A DNA stretch of 64,000 bases from Thermovirga lienii DSM 17291 (lineage in GTDB: Bacteria > Synergistota > Synergistia > Synergistales > Thermovirgaceae). Positions 1 through 9,823 of the stretch are shown here, in pieces. Every line of letters begins with the position of its first letter. Within the stretch, counting starts at the first letter, position 1. The stretch lies in assembly GCA_000233775.1 (NCBI GenBank), contig CP003096.1, positions 1,018,501 through 1,082,500 of the forward strand, written 5' to 3'. The notes beneath the pieces are model-generated. The model searched no databases and was not told the DNA's origin. It saw only the letters and a program-made list of their open reading frames with translations. The translations under genes were made by a program, and so were the position numbers.

Positions 1-1468
1 TGCTCCATTTACTCCAAAGGAAACGGATGTCACCGTAGTATTGATGTATGACAAAAAGAAGGCTGACGAAGTTGCTGAGATATGCGAAAAGGTTCCGTTC
101 ACCAAGTTGGACTTTCCACCAGAGCTTGAGGGTACTCCCGAAGAGGAGTTGTCCAAAATTGAAAGAAATCGGACAGAGCTAGCAAAGGAATCAGAGAACC
201 TTGAAAGGAATGCTGCAAAACTGGCTTCTGAGTGGGTTCCAACGCTTAGAAACTTGTTGGATTACTATTCTGTTATTAGGACTCGCTATGAAACCTTGGT
301 TAATGCTTCTAGGACGGAGAAGGTCAGTGTTATTAAGTTCTGGGTTCCAGAACCTGCGGTAGGAAAGTTAAAAGAAAAGCTCTCTAAATTTGGAGAGGAG
401 CTTGAGCTCATAATAGAGGATCCATCAGATGATGATGAACCACCCACTCTGTTGGAAAATCCTCGTTGGGCTTTGCCATTTGAGCCTTTGACAAGGCTGT
501 ACGGTGCACCTAAGTATGGGGAGATTGATCCTACGGTTCCCATGGCTCCCTTCATGTTCCTCTTTTTTGGGATGTGTTTGGGCGATGGTGGCTATGGAGT
601 TCTCATTGCTTTTGCAATAACATATTTGCTCTCCAAATACAAAATTGTTGGAGATACAAAGAATTTCTTGCACTTGCTGCTTCTAGGTGCTCTGTCTACG
701 ATAGCTGTTGGTGCCCTCACAGGTAGTTGGATGGGCGATATGATTGATGCTTTTCCTTTCCTAGCCTTGCTGAAACCCCTTAAGGACAGATTGGTTGTGT
801 TAAACCCCATGTCGGACCCTATCACTTTCTTGGGGATATCCCTTGCTTTGGGGGTTGTACAGATACTCTTTGGCCTTTCTATCGCGTTTTGGGATAGCCT
901 GAGGAAAAAAGACTACATGGCTGCTTTTGGTGACAACGGAGGCTGGATTTCCCTTTTGATAGGACTTCTTTTGCTTGGAGGGGTAAAGAGCGGTTTTTTA
1001 GGAGGAGCAGCCGGGTTGCTAGGGAAAATACTTTCCATCTTAGGTGCGGCTGTGTTGGTCGCAACGCAAGGTAGGGAGAAAACAGGACTGTTTAGAAGGT
1101 TGCTGTCGGGAGTGTTGAGTTTATATAACATAACGTCGTACTTGGGGGATATTTTGAGTTATAGCAGGCTTTTGGCTTTGGGTTTGGCTACTTCTGCGAT
1201 TGCGATGATAGTTAATACTCTGACCAACCTTGTGTTGTCCATACCATTTGTTGGTTGGATACTGAGCATAGTAATATTTGTGGGCGGCCATCTTTTCAGC
1301 GTGGTAGTCAACACTCTCGGTGCTTTCATCCACTCTTTGCGTCTGCAGTATGTGGAGTTTTTCAGCAAGTTCTATAGCGGGGGAGGAAGAATCTTTCAGC
1401 CTCTGGAATACAGGACCCGCTACGTAAAGATAGTAGGGAGTAAGCCCTTGGGACAGCAAAGTAAGTAA
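1..1468 (+). CDS. ntpI: V-type ATP synthase subunit I (5'-truncated)
   Basis: Membrane stator subunit of the V/A-type rotary ATPase, which carries ions between half-channels and the proteolipid ring. The reading frame is open from base 2 with no start codon, so the N-terminus lies outside the window; 488 residues are visible against roughly 600-660 in the family. The visible first third is a charged, coiled-coil-like cytoplasmic arm, and the rest has about seven hydrophobic segments. The motif SYSRLLALGL near 1157-1186 matches the conserved helix holding the essential arginine (codon at about 1166) that faces the rotor glutamate. It is the first visible gene of an I-K-E-C-F-A-B-D operon. Identity is secure from sequence and context. 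Confidence 0.95.
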   Translation, partial: APFTPKETDVTVVLMYDKKKADEVAEICEKVPFTKLDFPPELEGTPEEELSKIERNRTELAKESENLERNAAKLASEWVPTLRNLLDYYSVIRTRYETLVNASRTEKVSVIKFWVPEPAVGKLKEKLSKFGEELELIIEDPSDDDEPPTLLENPRWALPFEPLTRLYGAPKYGEIDPTVPMAPFMFLFFGMCLGDGGYGVLIAFAITYLLSKYKIVGDTKNFLHLLLLGALSTIAVGALTGSWMGDMIDAFPFLALLKPLKDRLVVLNPMSDPITFLGISLALGVVQILFGLSIAFWDSLRKKDYMAAFGDNGGWISLLIGLLLLGGVKSGFLGGAAGLLGKILSILGAAVLVATQGREKTGLFRRLLSGVLSLYNITSYLGDILSYSRLLALGLATSAIAMIVNTLTNLVLSIPFVGWILSIVIFVGGHLFSVVVNTLGAFIHSLRLQYVEFFSKFYSGGGRIFQPLEYRTRYVKIVGSKPLGQQSK

Positions 1469-1530
1469 ATAAAAACAGTAACTTTAAACATATTAAACAT
1501 AATACTTAAAAGTTTTTGAGAGGGGTGTAG

Positions 1531-2013
<483 letters not shown>

Positions 2014-2034
2014 TTGCTGTAAGAGGTGAATGAT

Positions 2035-2616
2035 ATGTCGTTACAAGATATAAAGAAAAAAATCGAGGCCGAAGCCCAACAGGAAGCAAAGGAAATACTC
2101 GAAAGAGCAAAAAAGGAAGCGGAGAAAATAAAGGAGCAAACAGAAGAAGAGATTAAAAAGATAAAAGATCAGTATGACAAAAAACTTAGTGCTGAGAAGC
2201 CTGAGATCTTTAGGCGAAAGAAAGTTGTGGCCAACCTTGAGATCAAGAAAATGGAATTAGGGTCTGAGAGGTACCTGGTCGACCTTGCTTTTGAAAAAGC
2301 CGTTGAGCAGTTATCCAATATGGATAAGGAAAAATACAGCCAATTTATGAGTGTGTTATTGGAGAAAGCGGCTGGAGATGGAAGTGGCACCTTGTTAGTT
2401 GGGGAAAACGAAGATGTTATTACCAAGGAATGGGTTGAAGGTTTCAACAAGAGCCATAAAGCCAGCATTGTGCTAGGCAAACAGCATATAAACACAGCTG
2501 GCGGTTTTATCCTTAATAAGGACAAGGTGGATGTTAATTGTACGTTTGAGGCCTTAGTAAAAAGCTTAAGAGAGGACATTGAAGTCGATGTGTTCAACAA
2601 GCTTTTCTCGTCCTGA
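2035..2616 (+). CDS. ntpE: V-type ATPase subunit E (peripheral stalk)
   Basis: Peripheral-stalk subunit that holds the A3B3 head against the membrane part. The N-terminal 60 residues are a highly charged helix rich in Glu/Lys and Ala, typical of the E-subunit coiled coil; the remaining 130 residues form the globular head-binding domain. I chose the ATG at 2035 (MSLQDIKKK, 193 residues) because AAGAGGTG at 2021-2028 stands 6 bases before it. The GTG at 2026 lies inside that ribosome-binding site and is a poor alternative. Length fits the family. Next genes are subunits C and F. Confidence 0.93.
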   Translation: MSLQDIKKKIEAEAQQEAKEILERAKKEAEKIKEQTEEEIKKIKDQYDKKLSAEKPEIFRRKKVVANLEIKKMELGSERYLVDLAFEKAVEQLSNMDKEKYSQFMSVLLEKAAGDGSGTLLVGENEDVITKEWVEGFNKSHKASIVLGKQHINTAGGFILNKDKVDVNCTFEALVKSLREDIEVDVFNKLFSS

Positions 2617-2628
2617 GGAAGTGAGGTT

Positions 2629-3651
2629 TTGGGAATCATGATTCCTGAGAATGGATACAGTTATGCAGTCTCCAGGCTTAAGGCCATGGGCAATAGACTG
2701 TTGGATAACAATAGCATCTTAAGATTGTGGGAAAGCGAGACCTTTTCCTCAGCAATGAAACTTCTGGCTGAGACCCATTATTCTCAGTGGTTGCCTGAGA
2801 TGAAGAGCGAAGATGATTTCGAGTCGTTGATATCTGCTGAGTTAAATTATGTTATTTCGGAGGTTAAAGCGCTTTCTCCCGATAAGGAAATACCTGTTTT
2901 ATTTCAATTACCCTTCGATTTTCATAACATAAAAGTCCTGCTCAAAGACAGGATAACCCGTGCAAGCGGGCAGGGGAGGAGGGTGGACCTTCTTACACCC
3001 TTAGGAAATATTGCTACAGACGACCTTCTTTTGGCTGTTGAAAGCGAGGATTACAGACTACTGCCCTTTGGGTTGCACATCGTCCTGCCCGAGAGTATAT
3101 CAATTTGGGAACAGAGCCATGATGTGCTCTTGGTGGAGAAGAAACTTGATGAGGCCCTATTTGAACTAATGAGAAATATCGCAGGAAACATCAATGTAGA
3201 AGGCGTCAAAAAATGGGTCAAAGCCAGGATAGATGCAGAGAACATACGTAACATTCTGAGGCTGACGAGATTTGGCATGGAGACAGGAAAGATAGCTTCG
3301 TTCCTTCACGATGGAGGGTTTATTTCCCGAGAGAAACTTCTCCTTTTAGTTAACGAACCTTTGGAAGGATGGAGCCGGATCATTGGTTTCGCTGATGCTG
3401 CTGTTGCCTTGTCCCAAGTTGAAAGTTTTCTGGTTCCAGAGAAAGCCTTAGTTGAGCTTGAGAAGGCGTTGGACGATTATGTTTCCAATGTTTTAGCGCC
3501 CTATCGCTACGAGGCATTTGCTCCAGAGAACGTTCTAGCCTATCTGTGGGCCAAGGATATGGAGGCAAAGAACCTTAGGATTGTGATGGTGGGCAAAGCT
3601 AATGGAGTGGATAAGGACGTCATAAGGGGGTTGCTAAGAAATGTCCTCTAA
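2629..3651 (+). CDS. ntpC: V-type ATPase subunit C (central stalk-membrane adaptor)
   Basis: Subunit C/AC39 homologue that connects the central rotor shaft to the proteolipid ring. It is about 340 residues, nearly all helical, with no catalytic motif, as expected for this family. Motifs such as YSYAVSRLKAMGNRLL at the N-terminus, and a C-terminal tail with repeated acidic/hydrophobic helices, fit the V-ATPase C family. Two starts are possible: TTG at 2629, or ATG at 2638 (337 residues) with GTGAGG at 2621-2626. The sequence does not decide between them. The 3' end overlaps the next gene by 11 bases, suggesting translational coupling. Confidence 0.92.
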   Translation: MGIMIPENGYSYAVSRLKAMGNRLLDNNSILRLWESETFSSAMKLLAETHYSQWLPEMKSEDDFESLISAELNYVISEVKALSPDKEIPVLFQLPFDFHNIKVLLKDRITRASGQGRRVDLLTPLGNIATDDLLLAVESEDYRLLPFGLHIVLPESISIWEQSHDVLLVEKKLDEALFELMRNIAGNINVEGVKKWVKARIDAENIRNILRLTRFGMETGKIASFLHDGGFISREKLLLLVNEPLEGWSRIIGFADAAVALSQVESFLVPEKALVELEKALDDYVSNVLAPYRYEAFAPENVLAYLWAKDMEAKNLRIVMVGKANGVDKDVIRGLLRNVL

Positions 3652-3982
3652 TGTCCATAAGTTGAGAATGGCAGCAGTGGGCGATTACGAAAGCATATTA
3701 CCATTTCAGGCTGTTGGGGCTGAGCCTTTCTTTCTTAGCGAAGGAGAACAGGATAAGCTCCGTAACCTGTTGTTAAAGTTTGCCAGGGAAGGCTATGCTG
3801 TGGTTTTCCTTTTGGATACTATATTCCAGGAAGGGAAAGACCTGGTTGCGGAGATAAATGAGAACTACGCCGTGAGTATAATACCTATCCCTGGAGTTAA
3901 GGGTTCTACAGGGGTTGGAGTAGAGGCGATAAGGAAGAGTGTAGAAAAAGCAGTCGGTATGGATATATTTGCCGTAAGATAA
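3641..3982 (+). CDS. ntpG: V-type ATPase subunit F
   Basis: Small central-stalk subunit (113 residues) with the Rossmann-like fold of V-ATPase subunit F; it is called NtpG in Enterococcus. The diagnostic N-terminal strand is RMAAVGDYESILPFQAVG, followed by helices and a second strand containing VVFLLDT. The start overlaps the end of subunit C by 11 bases and has AAGGGGG about 10 bases upstream. Its place between subunits C and A reproduces the known operon order. An internal ATG at 3668 would trim the first nine residues and cannot be excluded. Confidence 0.92.
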   Translation: MSSNVHKLRMAAVGDYESILPFQAVGAEPFFLSEGEQDKLRNLLLKFAREGYAVVFLLDTIFQEGKDLVAEINENYAVSIIPIPGVKGSTGVGVEAIRKSVEKAVGMDIFAVR

Positions 3983-4017
3983 ATAAACAACAAAAACAAA
4001 CTAAAAGGATTTGATAG

Positions 4018-5826
4018 GTGGTGGCCATGGAGAAGATTATTAAAGGAGCCATAGCGAAGATTTCTGGGCCTTTGGTCGTTGCAGAAGGGATGACCGGGGC
4101 TTCCATGTATGATGTTGTAAGGGTTGGAGAGTTGGGGCTCGTAGGAGAAATAATCGAGTTGAAGGGTGACCTAGCATCCATTCAGGTTTACGAGGAAACC
4201 TCGGGCCTAAAGCCCAAAGAACCAGTGATCAGTACGGGAGCCCCCTTGAGCGTTGAGCTAGGACCAGGTTTGATAGAACAGTTTTATGATGGTATTCAAA
4301 GACCTTTGGCGCTGATAGAGGAAGCGGCAAAGAGCCCGTTTATAACAAGAGGAATTGATGTTCCGTCTTTGCCCAGGGATAAGAAATGGTATTTTCGGCC
4401 AACCGTCGAAGTGGGGACAGAAGTTTCAGCTGGTGATGTATTGGGAACGGTAAAAGAGACGGTTTTGGTGGAACATAAAATTATGGTTCCTCCTGGTATG
4501 AAAGGAAAAGTTAAGGATATAAAAGAAGGAGAGTTTACAGTAGAAGAGGCCGTTGCTGTAATCAGCACGGAAAATGGTGACAAAGAGGTAACCATGCTAC
4601 AACGTTGGCCCGTAAGGCTGCCTAGACCTGTGGCTAGAAGATTGCCTCCTAATGTGCCTCTGGTAACGGGACAAAGAGTGGTGGATACCTTTTTCCCTAT
4701 GGCTAGAGGTGGAGCAGCTTGTGTTCCTGGGCCATTTGGTTCTGGGAAGACAGTTATCCAACACCAGCTTGCCAAATGGGCGGATGCTGAGATAGTTGTT
4801 TATGTCGGTTGTGGTGAGCGAGGCAATGAGATGACAGACGTTCTCTTAGAGTTCCCGGAACTAGAAGACCCGCGATCAGGAGAACCCCTGATGAAGAGGA
4901 CGGTGCTGATAGCGAATACCTCCAACATGCCTGTTGCTGCTAGAGAGGCCAGTATATATACGGGTATTACTATTGCCGAGTATTATAGGGACATGGGCTA
5001 CTCCGTAGCGTTGATGGCTGATTCGACCAGTCGATGGGCAGAAGCTCTCAGAGAAATAAGCGGTCGCTTGGAAGAAATGCCTGGAGAGGAAGGCTATCCA
5101 GCTTATCTTGGTACCAGGCTAGCCTCTTTCTACGAGAGGGCAGGACGGGCAATATGCCTGGGTAAAGATGGTAGAGAAGGCTCCATAAGCGCCATAGGAG
5201 CGGTTTCCCCGCCGGGAGGAGATTTGTCCGAACCAGTTAGCCAGAACACCCTTAGGGTAACAAAGGTTTTTTGGGGCTTGGATGCCAACCTTGCATATCA
5301 AAGGCACTTCCCAGCCATAAACTGGCTACTGAGCTATTCTCTTTATGCTGATTCTCTGGGTGAATACTGGGACGATCGTTACGATGGTGAATGGAGCAAG
5401 ATGAGAACCCAGGCCATGAGCTTGTTAGAAGAGGAAGATAGGCTGAAGGAAATAGTGAGGCTGGTCGGTATTGACGCGCTATCAAAGGAAGAGAGGATGA
5501 TTTTGGAAACTGCAAAGTCCATAAGAGAGGACTTCTTGCACCAAAATGCCTTCCACGAGGTGGATACTTACGCGTCAATGGATAAGCAGTTCAAAATGCT
5601 CAGGAACATATTGTACTTCCATGAGCTGAGCATGGATGCATTGAAGAAAGGGGCACTTTTGAACGATATCTTGAAATTGGACGTGAGGGAAAAGATAGCT
5701 AGGATGCGCTACGTAAGCGAGGACAAGCTGGAAGAGATCGATAAACTTGAGCCTGAAATAAAAGGACAAATAGAAGGGCTTTTACCAGAGGGGGGCTTTA
5801 GTGATGTTGTTGCCGAGGGAATATAA
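4018..5826 (+). CDS. ntpA: V-type ATPase catalytic subunit A
   Basis: Catalytic ATP-hydrolysing/synthesising subunit. It is 602 residues from the GTG at 4018 or 599 from the ATG at 4027; both have plausible ribosome-binding sites, so the start is open. Order of parts: N-terminal beta-barrel; the A-specific non-homologous insert at about residues 110-200; nucleotide-binding domain with P-loop GPFGSGKT at about residue 237; [14 protein letters not shown] and the [16 protein letters not shown] segment; then a helical C-terminal domain. Length and motifs match bacterial V/A-ATPase subunit A. The 3' end overlaps the start of subunit B, the usual arrangement for stoichiometric A3B3 assembly. Confidence 0.97.
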   Translation: MVAMEKIIKGAIAKISGPLVVAEGMTGASMYDVVRVGELGLVGEIIELKGDLASIQVYEETSGLKPKEPVISTGAPLSVELGPGLIEQFYDGIQRPLALIEEAAKSPFITRGIDVPSLPRDKKWYFRPTVEVGTEVSAGDVLGTVKETVLVEHKIMVPPGMKGKVKDIKEGEFTVEEAVAVISTENGDKEVTMLQRWPVRLPRPVARRLPPNVPLVTGQRVVDTFFPMARGGAACVPGPFGSGKTVIQHQLAKWADAEIVVYVGCGERGNEMTDVLLEFPELEDPRSGEPLMKRTVLIANTSNMPVAAREASIYTGITIAEYYRDMGYSVALMADSTSRWAEALREISGRLEEMPGEEGYPAYLGTRLASFYERAGRAICLGKDGREGSISAIGAVSPPGGDLSEPVSQNTLRVTKVFWGLDANLAYQRHFPAINWLLSYSLYADSLGEYWDDRYDGEWSKMRTQAMSLLEEEDRLKEIVRLVGIDALSKEERMILETAKSIREDFLHQNAFHEVDTYASMDKQFKMLRNILYFHELSMDALKKGALLNDILKLDVREKIARMRYVSEDKLEEIDKLEPEIKGQIEGLLPEGGFSDVVAEGI

Positions 5827-7225
5827 GACTATTTCTGATTTGTCTGGACCCCTTATCGTAGTGGAAAAAGTGGAGGATGTTCGCTATGATGAGCTAGTTG
5901 AGATAGAGCTCGGTAATGGAGAGATAAGGCGCGGTAGAGTCTTGGAGATAGCTAAAGATAGGGCGCTTGTCCAAATTTTTGAGGGAACAACAGGTATAGA
6001 TGTCCAATCGACCAAGGTGCGCTTTACGGGCAAAGTCTTAACTCTGCCCGTAAGCAAAGATATGTTGGGAAGAATTTTCAACGGTAGGGGAGAGCCCATA
6101 GATGGCGGAGCACCCATAATTCCTGAAAAAAGATTGGACGTAAACGGATACCCTATGAACCCATATTCAAGGGATTATCCTTCTGAGTTTATCCAGACCG
6201 GAATTTCTACGATCGATGGAATGAATCCCATGGTGAGAGGACAGAAGCTACCCATTTTCTCTGGTAGCGGTATGCCTCATAACAGAATAGCAGCTCAGGT
6301 TGCAAGACAGGCTACTGTGCTGGGTGAGCAAGAGGATTTTGCTGTTGTGTTTGCAGCGATGGGCATTACCTTTGAGGAAGCATCTTTCTTCATGGAGGAT
6401 TTCCGTAAGACTGGCTCAATCGAAAGGACGGTAATGTTCGTCAACTTGGCAGATGACCCCGCCATAGAACGAATCACTACTCCTCGATTGGCGTTGACCT
6501 GTGCGGAATATTTGGCATTCGAGCATGACTATCAGGTTTTGGTAATTTTGACAGATTTAACCAACTACTGTGAGGCTCTTAGGGAGATTTCAGCAGCTAG
6601 AAAGGAAGTTCCTGGTAGACGAGGGTATCCAGGGTATCTTTACACTGACCTTGCCACAATGTATGAGCGAGCAGGCAGGTTGAGGGGTAAGAAAGGGTCC
6701 ATAACCCAATTCCCTATACTGACCATGCCAGAAGACGATAAGACGCACCCTATACCTGACCTTACAGGCTACATAACTGAAGGGCAAATTATATTGAGCA
6801 GGACCCTACACAGAAAAGGTATATACCCACCTGTGGACGTCTTGCCCTCTCTTTCTCGATTGAAGGATAAAGGAATAGGCAAGGGGAAAACCCGAGAGGA
6901 TCATGCCGATTTGATGAACCAGCTATTCGCCGCATATGCAAGAGGTAAGGAGGCAAAGGAGCTTGCAACCATACTTGGTGAAGGGGCGTTGACAGAGGAG
7001 GACAAAGCTTTTGCCAAGTTTGCCGACGAGTTTGAGAACACTTATGTTCGACAAGGAGAATATGAGAACCGAACTATAGAGGAAACTTTGGAGAAAGGCT
7101 GGGATCTTTTAACCTTGATTCCCGTTACGGAACTTAAGAGGGTACGAGATGAATATATAGAAAAATATCTCAAACCCAGGCTCAAGAAGGAGGGCAGTGC
7201 CGCAGAAGGCACGAAGGCTAACTGA
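5804..7225 (+). CDS. ntpB: V-type ATPase regulatory subunit B
   Basis: Non-catalytic partner of subunit A in the A3B3 head; 473 residues from the ATG at 5804. The run GAGGGGGG at 5789-5796 sits 7 bases upstream, and a GTG three bases earlier is the alternative. The usual P-loop is replaced by [14 protein letters not shown], characteristic of the B subunit, which binds but does not hydrolyse nucleotide. Other family marks are [18 protein letters not shown] and the C-terminal helical bundle. The start lies inside the last codons of subunit A (23-base overlap), which implies translational coupling. Confidence 0.96.
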   Translation: MLLPREYKTISDLSGPLIVVEKVEDVRYDELVEIELGNGEIRRGRVLEIAKDRALVQIFEGTTGIDVQSTKVRFTGKVLTLPVSKDMLGRIFNGRGEPIDGGAPIIPEKRLDVNGYPMNPYSRDYPSEFIQTGISTIDGMNPMVRGQKLPIFSGSGMPHNRIAAQVARQATVLGEQEDFAVVFAAMGITFEEASFFMEDFRKTGSIERTVMFVNLADDPAIERITTPRLALTCAEYLAFEHDYQVLVILTDLTNYCEALREISAARKEVPGRRGYPGYLYTDLATMYERAGRLRGKKGSITQFPILTMPEDDKTHPIPDLTGYITEGQIILSRTLHRKGIYPPVDVLPSLSRLKDKGIGKGKTREDHADLMNQLFAAYARGKEAKELATILGEGALTEEDKAFAKFADEFENTYVRQGEYENRTIEETLEKGWDLLTLIPVTELKRVRDEYIEKYLKPRLKKEGSAAEGTKAN

Positions 7226-7260
7226 GATGCTAGTAAGCATCATGATTGGAAGGTGACCTT

Positions 7261-7887
7261 ATGGCAAGAAAGCTGAACGTCAATCCTAATAGAATGGAGC
7301 TTTCCAGGCTTAAAAAACGGCTAACAGTTGCCAAAAGAGGGCATAAGCTGCTGAAGGACAAGCAGGATGCTCTGATAAAGGCTTTTCTTGATTTGGCCAG
7401 AGAAATAAAAACGCTACGAGAAGAGACAGAAGCGGAGCTGGCAGAGTGTTACAGAAGTTTCCTTCTTGCCAGAGCTCAGACGTTGCCGGCCATGTTGGAA
7501 CAAGCTCTAATGATAACTGGGACCAAGGTGAATCTCTCCGTCAGGTATAAAAACGTCATGAGTGTCGTAGTGCCCGAATACGAAGTTGAGCAAAGCGGAA
7601 ACATATTGAATTACGGCTTAGCGACGTCTCCAGGCTCACTTGATGTGGCTCTTGAGCGGTTTTCTAAGGTTATCCCTAAGCTCATATCTCTGGCGGCAAA
7701 AGAGAAAAGCCTTAACTTGATGGCTGCGGAGATTGAAAGGACCCGTAGAAGGGTCAATGCTTTGGAGCATGTATTAATCCCATCCTTTGCAGAAACTATT
7801 CATTATATAAAGATGAAACTAGATGAGCAAGAAAGAGCTACACTAAGTAGGTTGATGAGAGTAAAGGAAATTGTGCGGTCTCACTAG
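7261..7887 (+). CDS. ntpD: V-type ATPase subunit D (rotor shaft)
   Basis: Central rotor shaft, a long antiparallel coiled coil that turns inside the A3B3 ring. The protein starts MARKLNVNPNRMELSRLKKR, the conserved N-terminus of this family, and is 208 residues, mostly charged helix at both ends. The ATG at 7261 is preceded by GGAAGGTGA at 7248-7256; an upstream in-frame TTG at 7246 would lie before the ribosome-binding site and is rejected. This is the last gene of the ATPase operon in the window. No canonical terminator is seen before RNase P RNA. Confidence 0.95.
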   Translation: MARKLNVNPNRMELSRLKKRLTVAKRGHKLLKDKQDALIKAFLDLAREIKTLREETEAELAECYRSFLLARAQTLPAMLEQALMITGTKVNLSVRYKNVMSVVVPEYEVEQSGNILNYGLATSPGSLDVALERFSKVIPKLISLAAKEKSLNLMAAEIERTRRRVNALEHVLIPSFAETIHYIKMKLDEQERATLSRLMRVKEIVRSH

Positions 7888-7927
7888 GTTGCTGAGATTG
7901 TACAGTTGGGGTTATCCCCCAAAATTG

Positions 7928-7936
7928 TGATAGAAT
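7928..7936 (+). promoter_or_regulatory. Putative extended -10 promoter for RNase P RNA
   Basis: TGATAGAAT gives a TGn extension followed by TAGAAT, a five-of-six match to the -10 consensus, ending 10 bases before the inferred 5' end of the RNA. No good -35 is present at 17 bases; TTGGGG at 7906-7911 is 19 bases upstream. An extended -10 can act without a strong -35. The assignment is an inference from position and motif. Confidence 0.5.
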
Positions 7937-7946
7937 ACGACTTAAG

Positions 7947-8321
7947 GAGTATCCAAAGCGATCGCTGTCCTCTAGAGGGAGGGAGGAAAGTCCGGACTCC
8001 ACAGGGCAGGGCGCTGGAGAAATTCCAGTGGGTGCGAACCCAAGGAAAGTGCCACAGAAACATACCGCCCAGGGCTTCGACTGGGCAAAGGGCTGCGGCT
8101 GTTTGCCTTAGTTGTAAGCCTTGGGTAAGGGTGAAAAGGTGAGGTAAGAGCTCACCAGCTGCAGGGCGACCTGCAGGCTAGGCAAACCCCGCCCGGAGCA
8201 AGACCGAATAGGAGGGGATGAGGTGGCCCGCTGACCCTCGGGTACGGTCGCACGAGGCATGGCGCAAGTCATGTCCCAGATAAATGATCGCTATTTACAG
8301 AATCCGGCTTATTGGATGCTC
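7947..8321 (+). ncRNA. rnpB: RNase P RNA (M1 RNA, bacterial class A)
   Basis: Catalytic RNA that removes 5' leaders from pre-tRNAs. Universally conserved blocks are present in order: GAGGAAAGTCCGGACTCC early; GCCACAGAAA; AGGGTGAAAAGGTGAGGTAA with AGAGCTCACC; GGCAAACCCC and CGGAGCAAGACCGAATAGG; and, at the 3' end, ACAGAATCCGGCTTAT, which forms the P4 pseudoknot. The ends come from helix P1: GAGTATCCAA at 7947-7956 pairs with TTGGATGCTC at 8312-8321 with one G-U pair. The length of about 375 nt is normal. A T5 run at 8323-8327 follows P1 and may end transcription. It lies between the ATPase operon and mraZ. Confidence 0.95.
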
Positions 8322-8367
8322 CTTTTTAACGTGTTCACCACTAGAGAAGTTTATCAAGATAAACATT

Positions 8368-8420
8368 AGGACTATTAGCCCTAAAAAGAAAAGTAAAAGG
8401 GGTTAATAGTCCTTTTTTTT
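8368..8420 (+). terminator. Rho-independent terminator upstream of mraZ
   Basis: AGGACTATTAGCCCT at 8368-8382 pairs with AGGGGTTAATAGTCCT at 8398-8413 (about 14 bp with one irregularity, 15-nt A-rich loop) and is followed at once by seven T residues. This is a textbook intrinsic terminator. It separates rnpB and anything upstream from the dcw cluster, so mraZ transcription should start in the 60 bp after it. Confidence 0.85.
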
Positions 8421-8430
8421 GTGTCCAAAT

Positions 8431-8475
8431 AGTGGTAAAGTGGTAGAAAGTGGTATTAAGTGGCATAAAATGGGA
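8431..8475 (+). promoter_or_regulatory. Direct-repeat array, likely MraZ operator
   Basis: TGG triplets within an (A)AGTGGT-like unit recur at 8433, 8441, 8451, 8461 and 8471; the last four are exactly 10 bp apart. Known MraZ proteins bind TGGG-containing repeats spaced about 10 bp in front of their own gene (E. coli), and AAAGTG-type repeats in mollicutes. The position directly before mraZ and the one-helical-turn spacing make an autoregulatory operator the best reading. I could not pick a confident -35/-10 pair here; TAGAAA and TATTAA inside the repeats are weak -10 candidates. Confidence 0.65.
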
Positions 8476-8484
8476 GGAATTCCC

Positions 8485-8910
8485 ATGCTGGTGGGGACCT
8501 ATGAGCATCGAATGGATTCGAAAGGTAGAGTGGTCCTTCCCTCTAAATTAAGGGAGGAAATAGGCGATGGTGCGTTCGCAACGATCGGCATTGATCGTTG
8601 CGTTTCTATATATGCTGCTGATGAATGGAAGAAGGTATTGGAACGTTTGGGAAAGTTGCCCTTTTCCAAGGGTAAAGCTAGAGATTTCAGTAGGCTTCTG
8701 ATGGCGTCAGCATACGAAGTTCAATTCGACGCATCAGGCAGGATTTTAGTCCCCCCACATTTGAGAAGCCATGCCTGCTTGAAGCAGAACGTGACGATCA
8801 TAGGTGTTGGTGACCACATTGAACTTTGGGATACCTGCATTTGGAATGAATACATGGAGAAAATCCGTAACGAGTTACCCAATATAGCCGAGGAGGTGGA
8901 AGGCCTATGA
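8485..8910 (+). CDS. mraZ: Transcriptional regulator MraZ
   Basis: First gene of the dcw cluster; a DNA-binding protein of the AbrB/SpoVT-like double-psi fold that forms ring oligomers and represses its own cluster. The protein has two tandem copies of the MraZ domain, marked by YEHRMDSKGRVVLPSKLREE near the N-terminus and EVQFDASGRILVPPHLRS in the second half. I start it at ATG 8485 (141 residues) because GGGAGGA at 8472-8478 is 6 bases upstream and the length matches the family. A longer frame from 8419 would begin inside the terminator T-run and is rejected. It overlaps rsmH by four bases (ATGA). TGG repeats upstream are its probable target. Confidence 0.95.
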   Translation: MLVGTYEHRMDSKGRVVLPSKLREEIGDGAFATIGIDRCVSIYAADEWKKVLERLGKLPFSKGKARDFSRLLMASAYEVQFDASGRILVPPHLRSHACLKQNVTIIGVGDHIELWDTCIWNEYMEKIRNELPNIAEEVEGL

Positions 8911-9818
8911 TCGAACATATCCCCGTTATGCTGGATGAAGTATTAAAAGCTGTAACTAATGCTCCTTCTCTAAGGCGGATTGTTGATGCCACTTTAGGTT
9001 TGGGGGGGTATACGAAGGCTTTCCTAAAGCAGTGGCCTCATGTTTCGGTCCTTGGTATAGATAGGGATTCGGAAGCTATAGAGATAGCAAAGGATAAACT
9101 GGCGGAGTTTCTTGACAGGGTGAAGTTTTATAACGGTGATTTTAAAGATTTGGCTGAGATATTAAAAAAAATAGGTTTTACTGAACCGGATGCAATAGTT
9201 TTTGATCTAGGTGTTTCCAATCTCCAAATATCGAAAGAGGAAAGGGGTTTCTCCTTTGATTTGGATGGTCCTTTAGATATGCGTATGGACACTACAAGTG
9301 ACCTAACGGCAGAGGAAGTCATAAATACATACTCCAAAGAAGCACTATCGGAGATATTTCGAAAGTACGGTGAAGAGAGGCATGCCTCCAGGATAGCCTG
9401 GGGAATATGCAAATATCGACAAGAACATGGTTTGATTCGAACAACAGGTGAACTGGTCAGTGTTATTCGGATGACTTTACCGGCACCAGTGCAAAGGAAA
9501 ATGGGGAAAAATCCTGCAAGAAGAGTATTTCAGGCTTTGAGAATAGAAGTAAATAATGAATTGAAAGCCCTTGAGGAGGCTTTATCAGGTTGTAGAGAGG
9601 TTGCCAAAGAAGGAACAGTAGTAGTCGTAGTAAGTTATCATTCACTAGAGGATAAAATAGTTAAAAAACAATTTAAAGAATGGGAATCCTTGGGGTTGGG
9701 AAGGATGCTTTCCAAGAAAGTGGTAAAACCGACCGAGGAGGAGATCACAAGAAACAAAAAGGCCAGAAGCGCAAAGCTAAGAAGTTTCATTTTTGGGGAA
9801 AGAGAGCTTAAGGGGTGA
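8907..9818 (+). CDS. rsmH: 16S rRNA (cytosine-1402 N4) methyltransferase RsmH
   Basis: SAM-dependent enzyme that methylates N4 of C1402 in the 16S rRNA decoding centre (also called MraW). The 303-residue length is normal. It begins EHIPVMLDEVLKAV, the family N-terminus. The SAM-binding loop is VDATLGLGGYTKAF (about residues 26-39), followed by DRDSEAI. FDLGVSNLQ and RGFSF.LDGPLDMRMD are the catalytic-site signatures, and VVSYHSLEDKIVK lies near the C-terminus. The start codon overlaps the mraZ stop (ATGA), so the two are coupled. Second gene of the dcw operon, as usual. Confidence 0.97.
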   Translation: MIEHIPVMLDEVLKAVTNAPSLRRIVDATLGLGGYTKAFLKQWPHVSVLGIDRDSEAIEIAKDKLAEFLDRVKFYNGDFKDLAEILKKIGFTEPDAIVFDLGVSNLQISKEERGFSFDLDGPLDMRMDTTSDLTAEEVINTYSKEALSEIFRKYGEERHASRIAWGICKYRQEHGLIRTTGELVSVIRMTLPAPVQRKMGKNPARRVFQALRIEVNNELKALEEALSGCREVAKEGTVVVVVSYHSLEDKIVKKQFKEWESLGLGRMLSKKVVKPTEEEITRNKKARSAKLRSFIFGERELKG

Positions 9819-9823
9819 TTTAA

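Noticed and set aside
4296-4775. 159-codon minus-strand frame
   Set aside because: Shadow of ntpA, which has full catalytic motifs on the plus strand.
7906-7922. TTGGGG...CCCCAA inverted repeat as terminator of the V-ATPase operon
   Set aside because: The stem is six pairs and is followed by AAAATTGTG rather than a T-tract; it lies within the likely rnpB promoter region.
7906-8142. 78-codon open frame on the plus strand
   Set aside because: It lies across the 5' half of RNase P RNA, whose conserved blocks and P1 helix are clear; no ribosome-binding site and no protein-like pattern.
8419-8484. N-terminal extension of mraZ
   Set aside because: The extended start is in the terminator T-tract and the extra codons consist of the TGG repeat array; the ATG at 8485 has a good ribosome-binding site.
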